Shown one piece after another: positions 31,499 to 40,570 of a stretch of DNA of 64,000 nt. The translations under genes and the position numbers were made by a program. Where the stretch lies: positions 3,695,501-3,759,500 of the forward strand of contig NZ_CP104992.1 of NCBI RefSeq assembly GCF_030323265.1, in the 5' to 3' direction. Every line of letters begins with the position of its first letter. Positions within the stretch are counted from its first letter, which is position 1. This DNA is from Terrirhizobium terrae (lineage in GTDB: Bacteria > Pseudomonadota > Alphaproteobacteria > Rhizobiales > Rhizobiaceae). Below the pieces are notes generated by a model that was not told where the DNA came from, did not search any database, and was given only the letters and a program-made list of their open reading frames with translations.

Positions 31499-33065
31499 AT
31501 GAAGCTTGTCGAAACACCGGAATTCTCGATCGAGGCCAATCCGATGTTTGAGAACGCTCGCATTTTTGCGGGCTCGATCGGCTTGCGGCAGCAACCGGAA
31601 ACGGCGTTCTCGCCGCAGATGAGCGTGTGGTCTGCAAAGGCAGAAAAAGACATCACCGCAGGACTGGCTGACCGATGCTCTTGAGAGAGATGGGGGCAAA
31701 ATTATCGGGCGCAGCACTGTTGCGTTGGCGGGCATGGCCGGTGAGATCAGCAAGGTGAAAGATCGGCTCGAGGATTGGGACACAAGGAAGAAACGGGATT
31801 GGTATCGCTTGCGGGCAGTCCTCGTCTCTGCCGACGGGTCTACCTGGTACCACGCGACGGCCATGGCAAGTAAACCGGATCTTGCAGAGATCGAAACGGA
31901 CTTCACGCGTCTACTCGGTTCAATCCGCGTCAAGCTAGAGGGCGCTGCTGCGGAGATGGCCAAAGCGGCGGCTGATGCCGAGAAATCAGCGGTGATTGAG
32001 AAATTGAAGAACAACATGGAGAGGGCTTCGGCCATCCGCATCGCGCAGAGCGAGGAAGAGCGGCGCGTCGAGAGGCTTGCGAACGCGCAAGCTCCACTGA
32101 CCGATATCGAGAAACGCTTCGATGATGCAGTGGCCGAGGCCGGCTTGGAAGACAAGCGCGACGCGCTACGTCGGATCGTGATGCCGACAGTCTCCATGAC
32201 TGAGCTGGATATCGCCGACCCTACCCTTGTTGGCCTGAGCCGCATCGGCGGCGGCCCCGACCTCGCTGTTGGCCAGGAATGGCCACGCAATGATAACGGT
32301 TTTCATCTGAACTTTCTTGCTCAGGTCAATCTCGCCGACCTGCCGGACCGCCCCGAAATCTTGCCGGAAGCCGGACTGATCTCCTTTTTCACCGGAACGG
32401 ACTATACCGACTGGCACGTCCTCTATACTCCAGCAGACGCCAAGCTTGAGCATCGCGCACTCCCTGAAAACGCAATGGACACGGCAATCGCAGCCCTTGA
32501 AATGGTTACGTGGGACAGCGCCCTTGCGCGCTTTGTGGCGGACGGGTCAAGCGTAGATGGCCTGTCGGTCGAAGCGGATGAAACGGGCCGCCTGACGTTC
32601 AAACGCGGGGCCGAGCCCGTCATGGCCTTCGCTTCCGAATACGAGTTCAGCCGATCGGCGCAGTCTCTAAGGCTTGAACGCTCGCTCAGCGCACCGTTCG
32701 GCCAGCCAGGGACGAACAACAACCCAAAAGCCTATGCCGATCTTGGTATCGACGACCCATCTGATTTCGCCATCGCGATCGGAGACCATTTCAGAATTGG
32801 CGATGGCCCGCAGCATCAGATGTTTGGCATCACCGGCGTCCGCGATCTCGCCACCCTCCAGAAAATGGCCGCCGACCATGCCGCTAAAAACGGATGGACC
32901 GACATAGCTTCGCCCGACGGCTGGTTCATCCTCGCCAAGATCGCCTCCGGCGGGGAAGCCGATTTCAGCTTCTCCGACCACGGTGACTATATCTTCATGG
33001 TCAACCGCAACGACGCCGCGAGGGGAGACTTCACGCGAGCTTACGCCTTTGTAGAGTCCGGCTAA
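31499..33065 (+). CDS. YwqG/DUF1963-domain protein (frame break at ~31661)
   Basis: ATG 31499 (MKLVETPEFSIEANPMFENA) has AGGAG 6 nt upstream. Residues ~55-180 hold a long charged helix. The C-terminal ~320 residues match the DUF1963/YwqG pattern (GQEWPRNDNGFHLNFLAQVN, LPEAGLISFFTG). Function unknown. The frame closes at 31684 as read; dropping one G at 31660-31662 continues as DITADWLTDALERDGG and gives 521 residues. A two-base loss would also fit. The frame upstream of 31499 is open to 31304 and contains a hydrophobic stretch ending NTSAQ, so an exported form cannot be excluded. Confidence 0.7.
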
Positions 33066-33201
33066 AGATTTCGGCCAATTTTACCACGGCTGCTAGCTTA
33101 GAGCTCCGAGAATGCCATCTCGGCAAACAAGCACTAATCGCGCTGCACCGACACCGAGCAGGCCATGATAACGCCTGCCTTTGATGACCGGTCTGCTTTT
33201 A

Positions 33202-33816
33202 TCAAATCGCCTTCAGCGACCAATCCACAATCTCCGCGCCAACCTTCGCAAACGCGCGATCAAGCGCCTCGACGAAAGCGCTGTTGGCGCTGCCGGAAAC
33301 CGGCGATGTCGCCTTGAACACGCTGCTGGCGCGCACGGTGCCATTGCGATCGTTGAGGATCTTCGCGGAAATCTCGACGGTCGCCACCCGCGTGCCATCG
33401 GTCGTCACCTCGAAGGAACGGATATCGGTCACGACCTGATAGTCGATGGCGAGCCCCTGGCCCGGCTTTCCCACACCGCCGAGACGGCCGGAATTTTCGA
33501 AAGCCTCGACGAGCTTCGACTGCACCAGACGCGGCAGGCGATCGCCCCAACGGGAATTGGCGAGATACTGCACTTCCGAAGGTGACACACGCACCACGAC
33601 CTGCTCGCTGTCGAGCATCTTCACCGCGGTCGGTTCCGGCACCAGGATCTGCCGGTTGCGGGCGGACGGGCCTGCGGCCGTCGGCGTCAGCGACAGATCG
33701 AACGTGTCATTGTTCGCCTTGGTGCCACAGCCCGTCACCAGCGCGGCAATCACAGGCATAGTCAACAGCAACGCCCGGCGCCCGGTCGGCAGTCCCTGGT
33801 ACTTGGAAACGCTCAT
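33202..33816 (-). CDS. ABC-transport auxiliary lipoprotein (PqiC/MlaX-like)
   Basis: 204 residues with a signal peptide and lipobox LVTGC near residue 30, so a predicted lipoprotein. The rest matches the ABC-type transport auxiliary domain (DUF330/PqiC type) with VVRVSPSEVQYLANSRWGDR. Last gene of the mlaE-F-D operon, 18 bp after mlaD. It probably docks the MCE complex to the outer membrane or periplasm. Confidence 0.85.
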   Translation of the reverse strand: MSVSKYQGLPTGRRALLLTMPVIAALVTGCGTKANNDTFDLSLTPTAAGPSARNRQILVPEPTAVKMLDSEQVVVRVSPSEVQYLANSRWGDRLPRLVQSKLVEAFENSGRLGGVGKPGQGLAIDYQVVTDIRSFEVTTDGTRVATVEISAKILNDRNGTVRASSVFKATSPVSGSANSAFVEALDRAFAKVGAEIVDWSLKAI

Positions 33817-33834
33817 TAACTGCTACCCCTGCCT

Positions 33835-35205
33835 CTAGCGCCTTGTCCTGCCGTCATATTCCTTGACGGTCTCGCCGCCGAAGATCAGCCGCTGCGGATT
33901 ATCGTCGAAATTAGTGATGGTCTGATTGAGATTGTCCACGGTCCGCCGCGTATCGGTGACCAGGGTCTGGATGTCCCTGAGACCCGTCGCCGAGAAGCGC
34001 TGCAGGTTCGCGGCGATCGGGCCGACCTGGGCATTGATGTTGTCGGCAACGGTACGGAACGATTCCAGCGTCCTGCGCGCCTCAGCAAACAGGCCCTGCG
34101 ACTCGTCGCTCGACACCAGCCCGTCGACCTTGGCCAGGATGCCGTTGACCTGGGTCGAGGCGTCGTTGAGCTTGGTCGCCAGCTGCGTGAAGTCGGTGAT
34201 CGCGTTGTTGATGTCCTCGGAGCGATGCGCCACGTCGTCAACGACGGTGCGGGCAGATGCCAGCGTCTGGCGCGCGTCCTCGGAAGCGGCCGAAATATTC
34301 TGGATCGCCTTGCCGACCTGGTTCGGGTCGACGGCGGCCAGCAGGCCGTCTGCACGCTGCAGAACGCTCTGCGCATCGTCGCCGACCTTCGCGAAGCTTT
34401 CCGCGGCGGTGCGCACATTCGCGACCAGCGGACCGAAATCCTCCGAGGCATTGGCAACATTACGCGATACCCGCTCGGCATTCGTAACGACCTGGTTTAT
34501 CCGCTCCGCATCTATGGCCCGGACCAGTTGATCCGCTGCCTCGAGCGTCGAATTCAACGTGCCGGAAACGCGATCAACCGTGGCCGAGAGGCTGGACAGG
34601 CTATGCAGGAATTCGTCGATGCTGCCGGAATTGTTGGCGAGAGCGCCCGTAAACGTCTCGACATTGCGGATCGTCTGCGTCAACGGCCCGCGCGCATCGC
34701 CGACAAAGCCCTGTATGTCGCCGATCGCCTGATCGGCGCGCTCCAGGATTTTGTCCGCCGTCGCAAGCAGGTTGGTCACGCTCGACTGGTCGGCGATCAG
34801 CACGGCCGGACGGCCCGCCTCCATCGCCTTCTGCAGGATGTTTTCCTCGCCCTTGGCGCCGCCGGAAAGCTCGATATAGGCGGCACCCGTCAGGCCCTGC
34901 ACTTCCAGCACGGCCTTGGTCGACTGGTAGACCGGCGCATCCGCCCTCACCTCGGTGAAGGCGATCGAATAGCGCGGGTCATCCGGGTCGATCGTCAGGT
35001 TGCGCACCGAACCCACGGGAATACCGTTGAAGCGCACCGGCGAGCCCACGGAAAGACCGTTAGCCGAGCCCGGAATGCGAATCGCCAGCTCAGCCGTCGG
35101 CCCGCCCCGACCGGACTGCGCCATCCAATAGACGAAGCCGAAGGCGGCCGCGATCACCAGCAGCGTGAAGAAGCCAACAAGGGCATAATTCGCTTTGGTT
35201 TCCAT
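33835..35205 (-). CDS. MCE-family substrate-binding protein MlaD-like
   Basis: 456 residues: one N-terminal membrane helix (ALVGFFTLLVIAAAFGFVYW), an MCE domain (ELAIRIPGSANGLSVGSPVR, GAAYIELSGG), then ~330 residues of long helices that can form a tube or needle, longer than in E. coli MlaD (~183 aa). MCE proteins form hexameric rings that carry phospholipids between membranes. Eight bp after mlaF. Frame intact. Confidence 0.9.
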   Translation of the reverse strand: METKANYALVGFFTLLVIAAAFGFVYWMAQSGRGGPTAELAIRIPGSANGLSVGSPVRFNGIPVGSVRNLTIDPDDPRYSIAFTEVRADAPVYQSTKAVLEVQGLTGAAYIELSGGAKGEENILQKAMEAGRPAVLIADQSSVTNLLATADKILERADQAIGDIQGFVGDARGPLTQTIRNVETFTGALANNSGSIDEFLHSLSSLSATVDRVSGTLNSTLEAADQLVRAIDAERINQVVTNAERVSRNVANASEDFGPLVANVRTAAESFAKVGDDAQSVLQRADGLLAAVDPNQVGKAIQNISAASEDARQTLASARTVVDDVAHRSEDINNAITDFTQLATKLNDASTQVNGILAKVDGLVSSDESQGLFAEARRTLESFRTVADNINAQVGPIAANLQRFSATGLRDIQTLVTDTRRTVDNLNQTITNFDDNPQRLIFGGETVKEYDGRTRR

Positions 35206-35213
35206 GGGTTACT

Positions 35214-36059
35214 TCACTTCCCTGCGTCTACCGGGGTTTTATTGTCATCTGTTACAACGGAACGCGCGCGTTTTCCCCGGAAATAGGACTGAACCCACGG
35301 ATCATCGCAGTCGAACATATCCTGCAGCGTGCCTTCCACCAATACCCGTTTCTGTCCGAGCACGGCAATACGATCACAGACCGAGAACAGGCTGTCGAGA
35401 TCGTGCGTCACCATGTAGACGGTCAGTCCGAGCGTATCGCGAAGCTTGGCGATCAGCGCGTCGAAATCCGCCGCACCGATCGGATCGAGACCCGATGTCG
35501 GCTCGTCGAGGAAGACGAGATCCGGGTCGAGCGCCAGCGCGCGCGCCAGTGCCGCGCGCTTGATCATGCCGCCGGAAAGCTCGGACGGATATTTGTCCGC
35601 CGCATCCGGCGGCAGACCTACCATTTCGAGCTTCACATAGGCGAGTTCGTCCATCAGCGACTGCGGCAGGTCGAGATATTCCCGCATCGGCAGCTGGATG
35701 TTTTCCTTGACCGTCAGCGCCGAAAACAGCGCGCCATGCTGGAAGAGCACGCCAAGCCGCGCATCGAGCGCCATGCGCTCCTCTTCGTTCGCATGATCGT
35801 AGTCAGTGCCCAGCAATTCGATCTTGCCCGAGCGATGCGGCAGAAGCCGAAGCACCGTGCGCATCAGCACCGACTTGCCCGTACCCGATGCCCCGACGAA
35901 GCCGAGGATTTCGCCGCGATAGACATCAAGATCGAGCTTGTCGAGCACCAGCTTGTCGCCGAACCCGACCGTCAGATCGCGCACCGACAGCACGACCTTG
36001 CGTTCGTCCTTTGCCGGGGTCTTCTCCATCGTCTTCTGTTCTTCGTCTGACATCACCAC
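35214..36059 (-). CDS. MlaF-like ABC transporter ATPase
   Basis: 281-residue ABC ATPase: Walker A GASGTGKS, signature LSGGMIKRAALARALALD, Walker B LVFLDEPTSGLDP and the H-loop VTHD. Pairs with the permease three bp upstream to drive lipid transport through the MCE complex. The C-terminal tail YFRGKRAR is in the position used by MlaF for dimer contacts. Confidence 0.93.
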   Translation of the reverse strand: MVMSDEEQKTMEKTPAKDERKVVLSVRDLTVGFGDKLVLDKLDLDVYRGEILGFVGASGTGKSVLMRTVLRLLPHRSGKIELLGTDYDHANEEERMALDARLGVLFQHGALFSALTVKENIQLPMREYLDLPQSLMDELAYVKLEMVGLPPDAADKYPSELSGGMIKRAALARALALDPDLVFLDEPTSGLDPIGAADFDALIAKLRDTLGLTVYMVTHDLDSLFSVCDRIAVLGQKRVLVEGTLQDMFDCDDPWVQSYFRGKRARSVVTDDNKTPVDAGK

Positions 36060-36062
36060 CCC

Positions 36063-37196
36063 TTAGAAATCGATCGCGGAGTAGAAGATGGCGAAGAGCG
36101 CATCGATGAGAATGACGGCGAAGATGGCTTTGACCACCGAGGCCGTCACATGCTGGCCGAGCGATTCGGCGCTGCCGCCGACCTTCATGCCTTCCACGGC
36201 CGCGACGATACCGATCGCCAGCGCCATGAACGGCGCCTTGATCATGCCGGATGCGACAGACGTATGGTCGATCGCCTCATGCAGGCGGGACAGATAGGTG
36301 TCGAAGGTAATCCCGGAATAAAGATTGGCGACCACCGCCGCACCATAGAGCGCAGCGAAATTGGCGACGATGGTCAGAAGCGGCAGCGCGATCGTCAAGG
36401 CGACAAGCCGCGGAAAGATCAGCACGCCGACAGGATTGAGGCCGATAACCGTCAATGCGTCGATTTCCTCGCGCATCTTCATCGAGCCAATTTCGGCCGT
36501 GATAGCACTTCCCGAGCGGCCGGCGATCATGATCGAAGTCAAGAGAACACCGATCTCACGCAATTGCAGAATACCGACGAGGTCGACGACAAAGATTTCG
36601 GCACCGAAATAGCGCAGCTGGAACGCGCCCTGCTGCGCGATGATCGCGCCGATCAGGAAGGACATGAGCACGATGATCGGCACGGCGCGCACGCCCATCC
36701 GATCGATATGGGTCACGACCGAAGCCGGCGAAACGCCTGCCCCGCGGCCGAATTTCAGCTGCGCGCCCCGGACGGCCGAGCCCAGAATATGCATCGCCGA
36801 ATAGAGATCGCCACCCAGTTCCGCGACAAGCCTGCCGGGCGGCGTGAACACGCGCTCGAACAGGCTGCGCTTGTCCGGGCCCGGTTTCGGTGGAGCAGGT
36901 GTCTCCTCGGGCAGCGCCGCGACCAGTTCCTCGATCGTGCCGTTGCCGCCCGACAGCTTGGGCTCGCCGCCCTTGGCGGTCATCAGCCGTCGGATCAGCC
37001 AGGCGCCTGCCGTGTCGATACCTTCAATGCCGGAGACATCGATCTCGACGGCACCCTGATCACCGGCTTTCCCGGCGGCATCGAGGTCCTTCAGGACATG
37101 CGAAACGGAATGGTTGCGCCAATCGCCCGTCAATAGGTAGCGCTGACCGCCGCCCGGCAGGTCTTCCGTCTGGATTTTTGCGATATTGGAATTCAC
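36063..37196 (-). CDS. MlaE-like permease with N-terminal STAS-like domain
   Basis: 377 residues. The first ~110 look like a STAS/MlaB fold (VEIDVSGIEGIDTAGAWLIR), so the MlaB function appears fused to the permease. The remainder is the MlaE permease (GVRAVPIIVLMSFLIGAIIAQ, IAGRSGSAITAEIGSMKM). First gene of the operon, divergent from the dipeptide epimerase. Confidence 0.92.
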   Translation of the reverse strand: MNSNIAKIQTEDLPGGGQRYLLTGDWRNHSVSHVLKDLDAAGKAGDQGAVEIDVSGIEGIDTAGAWLIRRLMTAKGGEPKLSGGNGTIEELVAALPEETPAPPKPGPDKRSLFERVFTPPGRLVAELGGDLYSAMHILGSAVRGAQLKFGRGAGVSPASVVTHIDRMGVRAVPIIVLMSFLIGAIIAQQGAFQLRYFGAEIFVVDLVGILQLREIGVLLTSIMIAGRSGSAITAEIGSMKMREEIDALTVIGLNPVGVLIFPRLVALTIALPLLTIVANFAALYGAAVVANLYSGITFDTYLSRLHEAIDHTSVASGMIKAPFMALAIGIVAAVEGMKVGGSAESLGQHVTASVVKAIFAVILIDALFAIFYSAIDF

Positions 37197-37310
37197 AGGC
37201 CGCGGGCGCTCGTTTCATTGGGTCGAATCTGGCAATGCGTTGATCGCATTCCAGGAACCCGCAATATAGACGGCTCGTGCCGATTTGCCACAAGAGGACA
37301 TCCGAAAGCC

Positions 37311-38294
37311 ATGAGCCGTCACCTTGAAGCAACAATCGAGGCCTTCCCCATCGCCGGCAGTTTCACGATCTCGCGAGGTTCGAAGACAAAAGCCGAGGTG
37401 ATCGTCTGCACGATATCCGAAAACGGCATCACCGGCCGCGGGGAATGCGTACCCTATAAGCGTTATGGCGAAAGCCTGGATGGCGTCATGGCGGATATTC
37501 TCACGATAGCCGCAGAACTGGAACGAGGCCTCTCAAGGCAGGAGCTTCAGACCCGGATGAAGCCCGGCGCTGCGCGCAACGCGGTCGACTGCGCCCTTTG
37601 GGATCTCGAAGCCAGGCAGGCAAAGAACACGGTCGCGGCGATGATCGCTGCGACGTCGACGGATCCCCTCCTCACCGCCTTCACTCTCTCCCTTGCCGAT
37701 GCCGCGACTATGGCGGAGGACGCCCGCAAGAACAGCGAGAGGCCTCTCCTCAAGGTCAAGCTCGGCACCGAGAACGACGAAGACCGCATGCGTGCTGTCC
37801 GTGTCGGCGCGCCTCGATCGAAAATCATCATCGATGCCAACGAAGGCTGGACAGAAGCCAATTTGGCGAGACACCTCGCCATAGCGCGTGAACTCGACAT
37901 CTCCTTGATCGAGCAGCCGCTGCCCGCCGGCAGCGACGACCTCCTGTCACGCATCGAGCGGCTCGTCCCTATCTGCGCCGACGAAAGTGTCCATTCAACC
38001 GCCGATCTCGCCGCCCTGCGCAACCGCTATGACGCGGTCAACATCAAGCTCGACAAGACCGGCGGCTTGACGGAGGCCCTGAACATGAAGGCAGCGGCGA
38101 CCCACCTGGGCTTTCAGTTGATGATCGGCTGCATGGTCGGCACGTCGCTCGCCATGGCGCCGGCCGTGCTTCTGGCGCAAGGCGCAGATTACGCCGATCT
38201 CGACGGCCCGCTGCTGCTGGCCAAGGACCGCCCAGGCGGCCTGCGCTATGAAGGCTCGCTCGTTTACCCGCCGACGGCCGATCTCTGGGGCTGA
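37311..38294 (+). CDS. dgcA: Enolase-superfamily dipeptide epimerase / N-acetyl-D-Glu racemase-like
   Basis: 327 residues from ATG 37311 (MSRHLEATIEAFPIAG). Muconate-lactonizing subgroup: KVKLG with the first catalytic Lys, metal ligands in IIDANEGW, IEQPLP and CADESVH, second Lys in VNIKLDKTGG. Rhizobial members of this branch are annotated DgcA; dipeptide (Ala-Glu) epimerase is the alternative. A dgcN partner is not visible here. Its last ~31 bp overlap the 3' end of the converging MFS gene. Confidence 0.82.
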   Translation: MSRHLEATIEAFPIAGSFTISRGSKTKAEVIVCTISENGITGRGECVPYKRYGESLDGVMADILTIAAELERGLSRQELQTRMKPGAARNAVDCALWDLEARQAKNTVAAMIAATSTDPLLTAFTLSLADAATMAEDARKNSERPLLKVKLGTENDEDRMRAVRVGAPRSKIIIDANEGWTEANLARHLAIARELDISLIEQPLPAGSDDLLSRIERLVPICADESVHSTADLAALRNRYDAVNIKLDKTGGLTEALNMKAAATHLGFQLMIGCMVGTSLAMAPAVLLAQGADYADLDGPLLLAKDRPGGLRYEGSLVYPPTADLWG

Positions 38295-39444
38295 AGCCGC
38301 GCCGCAACAGCAAGAATGCCGAGGCCGGCGAGAGCAAGCAATGCCATGGCAAAATAGCCATTCAGGCCCGCCGAACGATAGATGATGCCGGAGAGCAGCG
38401 TCGAGGCAGCCAGGAACGCGCCGTTGTAGAAGACGTAAGCACCTTGCGCCGAGGCCTGGCGGTCTTCCTCCACCGCTTCCGCCAGCCGATATTGCAGGCC
38501 GAGATGGGTGAAGGCGAAGCTGAAAGCGTGGCCGATCTGCAGCACTATATAGCCCGCAGCGCTCCACTCGAAGGGAAACAGCGTCCACCGCACGATCGCA
38601 ACAAGACAACCGATCTGCATCAGGCGCCAGGGCGAGAAACGCTTTGCCAGCTTTCCGGCCGCGAAGAACACCATGATCTCCGCGAAGATACCGGCACTCC
38701 AGAAGGCCGCGATCATGCCATTGGAGAAGCCGAGATCCTGCCACTGGATCGTGCTGAAACCGTAGAACATGCCATGGCTGGACTGGATCACAGCCGCTCC
38801 GATCAGCAGCGCGTGGATATCCGGCCTTTCTATACGAGATGCCCGCGCCCCCGTGCGCTCGCCTTCGTCGCCATCGAGACCCGCGGAGCCGACCAGCCGA
38901 TTCCGACGGCCAGTGCGAGCATGACGGTCACCATGACAGGGATGACATCCGGCCCGGCCAGCGAAGAAAAGCCACTGGCAGCAAGCGTCGCCGCGACAAA
39001 ACCGATCGATCCCCAGACGCGCATGAAGCCGTATTGCAGTCCCCAGCGTCGCACGCCGCTGATCGTCATGGCCTCGACGGTCGGGGCGAAAGGCGCGAAA
39101 AGTGCCGCCTGCAAAGCGACAACGATGAGAACCACCGAAAAATCACGGCTGATAAAGAGGCCCAGGAAGGCGATCAAGGAGAGCGCCGCGGACCAGGTCA
39201 GGATCGTCGTCGGCTGACGCGCCATGTTGGCCAATGGTCCGGTCAGCGGTGCCATCAGCACCCGCAGCACGACCTGAACCGCGAGGATCGCACCGATCTC
39301 CGGCGCGCTGAATTCTAGACTGTGAAGCCAGACCGGAAGATAGGGCAGCAATATGCCGTTCACCGAAATCGGTGCGGCATAGGCCAGGGCACAACGAAGC
39401 TGGAACTGCGGAGGAGCAGCGAGCGAAGGTTCGGCGGTTGTCAC
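38264..39444 (-). CDS. MFS transporter, HcaT/PF12832-like (one frame break)
   Basis: Major-facilitator-superfamily carrier of ~393 residues when repaired. N-terminal half: YAAPISVNGILLPYLPVWLH, APLTGPLANMARQPTTIL, RRWGLQYGFMRVWGSIGF. C-terminal half: IQSSHGMFYGFSTIQWQDLG, GLQYRLAEAVEEDRQASAQG. This pattern fits the phenylpropionate-type MFS family; the substrate is unknown. The two halves are in different frames, joined by one missing base near 38873-38876 (SAPRVS-DGDEGERTGARASR). Converges on dgcA with ~31 bp overlap. Confidence 0.82.
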
Positions 39445-39547
39445 GGAATCACAACTATCTGTGAAGGTCCGCCAGACCTAGCATAGACGCCCGCAGCTTA
39501 CACGTTATGCGGGCACATTTTCTCGGATGAAATGCGATCGGCCGGAA

Positions 39548-40359
39548 TCAGGCGGCCTGCATGCCCTTGATCTCCGGGCTCGGCAGCGCATGCAGTTCCG
39601 CGGTTGCCTTGATCGTCTGCCAAGAGATCAGTTCCAGCGTACCATCGTGATGCTCGGCGATTGCCGTGCAGCTTTCCACCCAGTCTCCGGTATTGACGTA
39701 GTGGATGCCGTCGATGTCGGTCATCACCGCGTGGTGGATATGGCCGCAGATGACGCCGTCCACCTTGTTGCGGCGCGCTTCGTCAGCAACGACCTTCTGG
39801 AATTCGCCGATGAAGTTGACGGCGTGCTTGACCTGCAGCTTGGCCCAGGCAGAGAACGACCAGTAGGGCATGCCGAGCTTGCGGCGGATGGCTGCCAGTC
39901 CGATATTGATCACGATTGCTGCGTCATAGGCCCAGTCGCCGAGATAGGCGAGAAGGCGCGCATTGCGCACCACGACGTCGAACTCGTCGCCGTGCAGGAT
40001 CAGGTATTTCTTGCCGTCGGCCATTTCGTAGGTCGCGCGATCCGCAACTTCGATCCCGCCGAAATGGGTGCCCGGGAAATCCCGCAGAAACTCGTCGTGA
40101 TTGCCGGGAATGTAGACGATACGGCTTCCTTGCGCGCCTTGCGCAACAGCTTCTGCACCACGTCGTTGCATCCCTGCGGCCAGAACCAGCTGCGCTTCAG
40201 GCGCCATCCGTCGACAATGTCACCGACCAGAAACACCGTGTCGGCCTCGTGGTATTTGAGGAAGTCGAGCAGCAGATCCGTCCGTGCGGCCTTCGAGCCG
40301 AGATGCACGTCCGAGATGAACAAGGTCCTGAATTGCCGGGTCTCGAATGTCGCTGTCAC
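39548..40359 (-). CDS. LpxH-like metallophosphoesterase (one frame break)
   Basis: Calcineurin-type phosphoesterase, ~270 residues from GTG 40359 (AAAGGAC upstream). Metal-site motifs: FISDVHLGSKA, VGDIVDGW, PGNHDEF, LHGDEFD and CGHIHHA. Annotated relatives are called UDP-2,3-diacylglucosamine diphosphatases, but rhizobia are thought to use LpxI for lipid A, so the substrate is open. The break is a missing base at 40138-40139 (CC for CCC); repair gives LLRKARKGSRIVYIPGNHDE. Divergent from maeB. Confidence 0.82.
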
Positions 40360-40570
40360 GGAAGCCGTCCTTTCATAGCCTGCCCCGCGGTTTGAAAACC
40401 AGACTCGTGTTTCAGGATGATGACAGGAGCCGGTCTCCTCCGCGCGTATCTGCGCATGTTCCAATTTCCGCCACGAGCTGAAATTACCTGCTGTTCGCCG
40501 CTGGCGATTGATGTAAGAGGGTGCATCCTCCCCACATGGACGAAGATTTAAGAGCAAGGCAGGAGTGACT

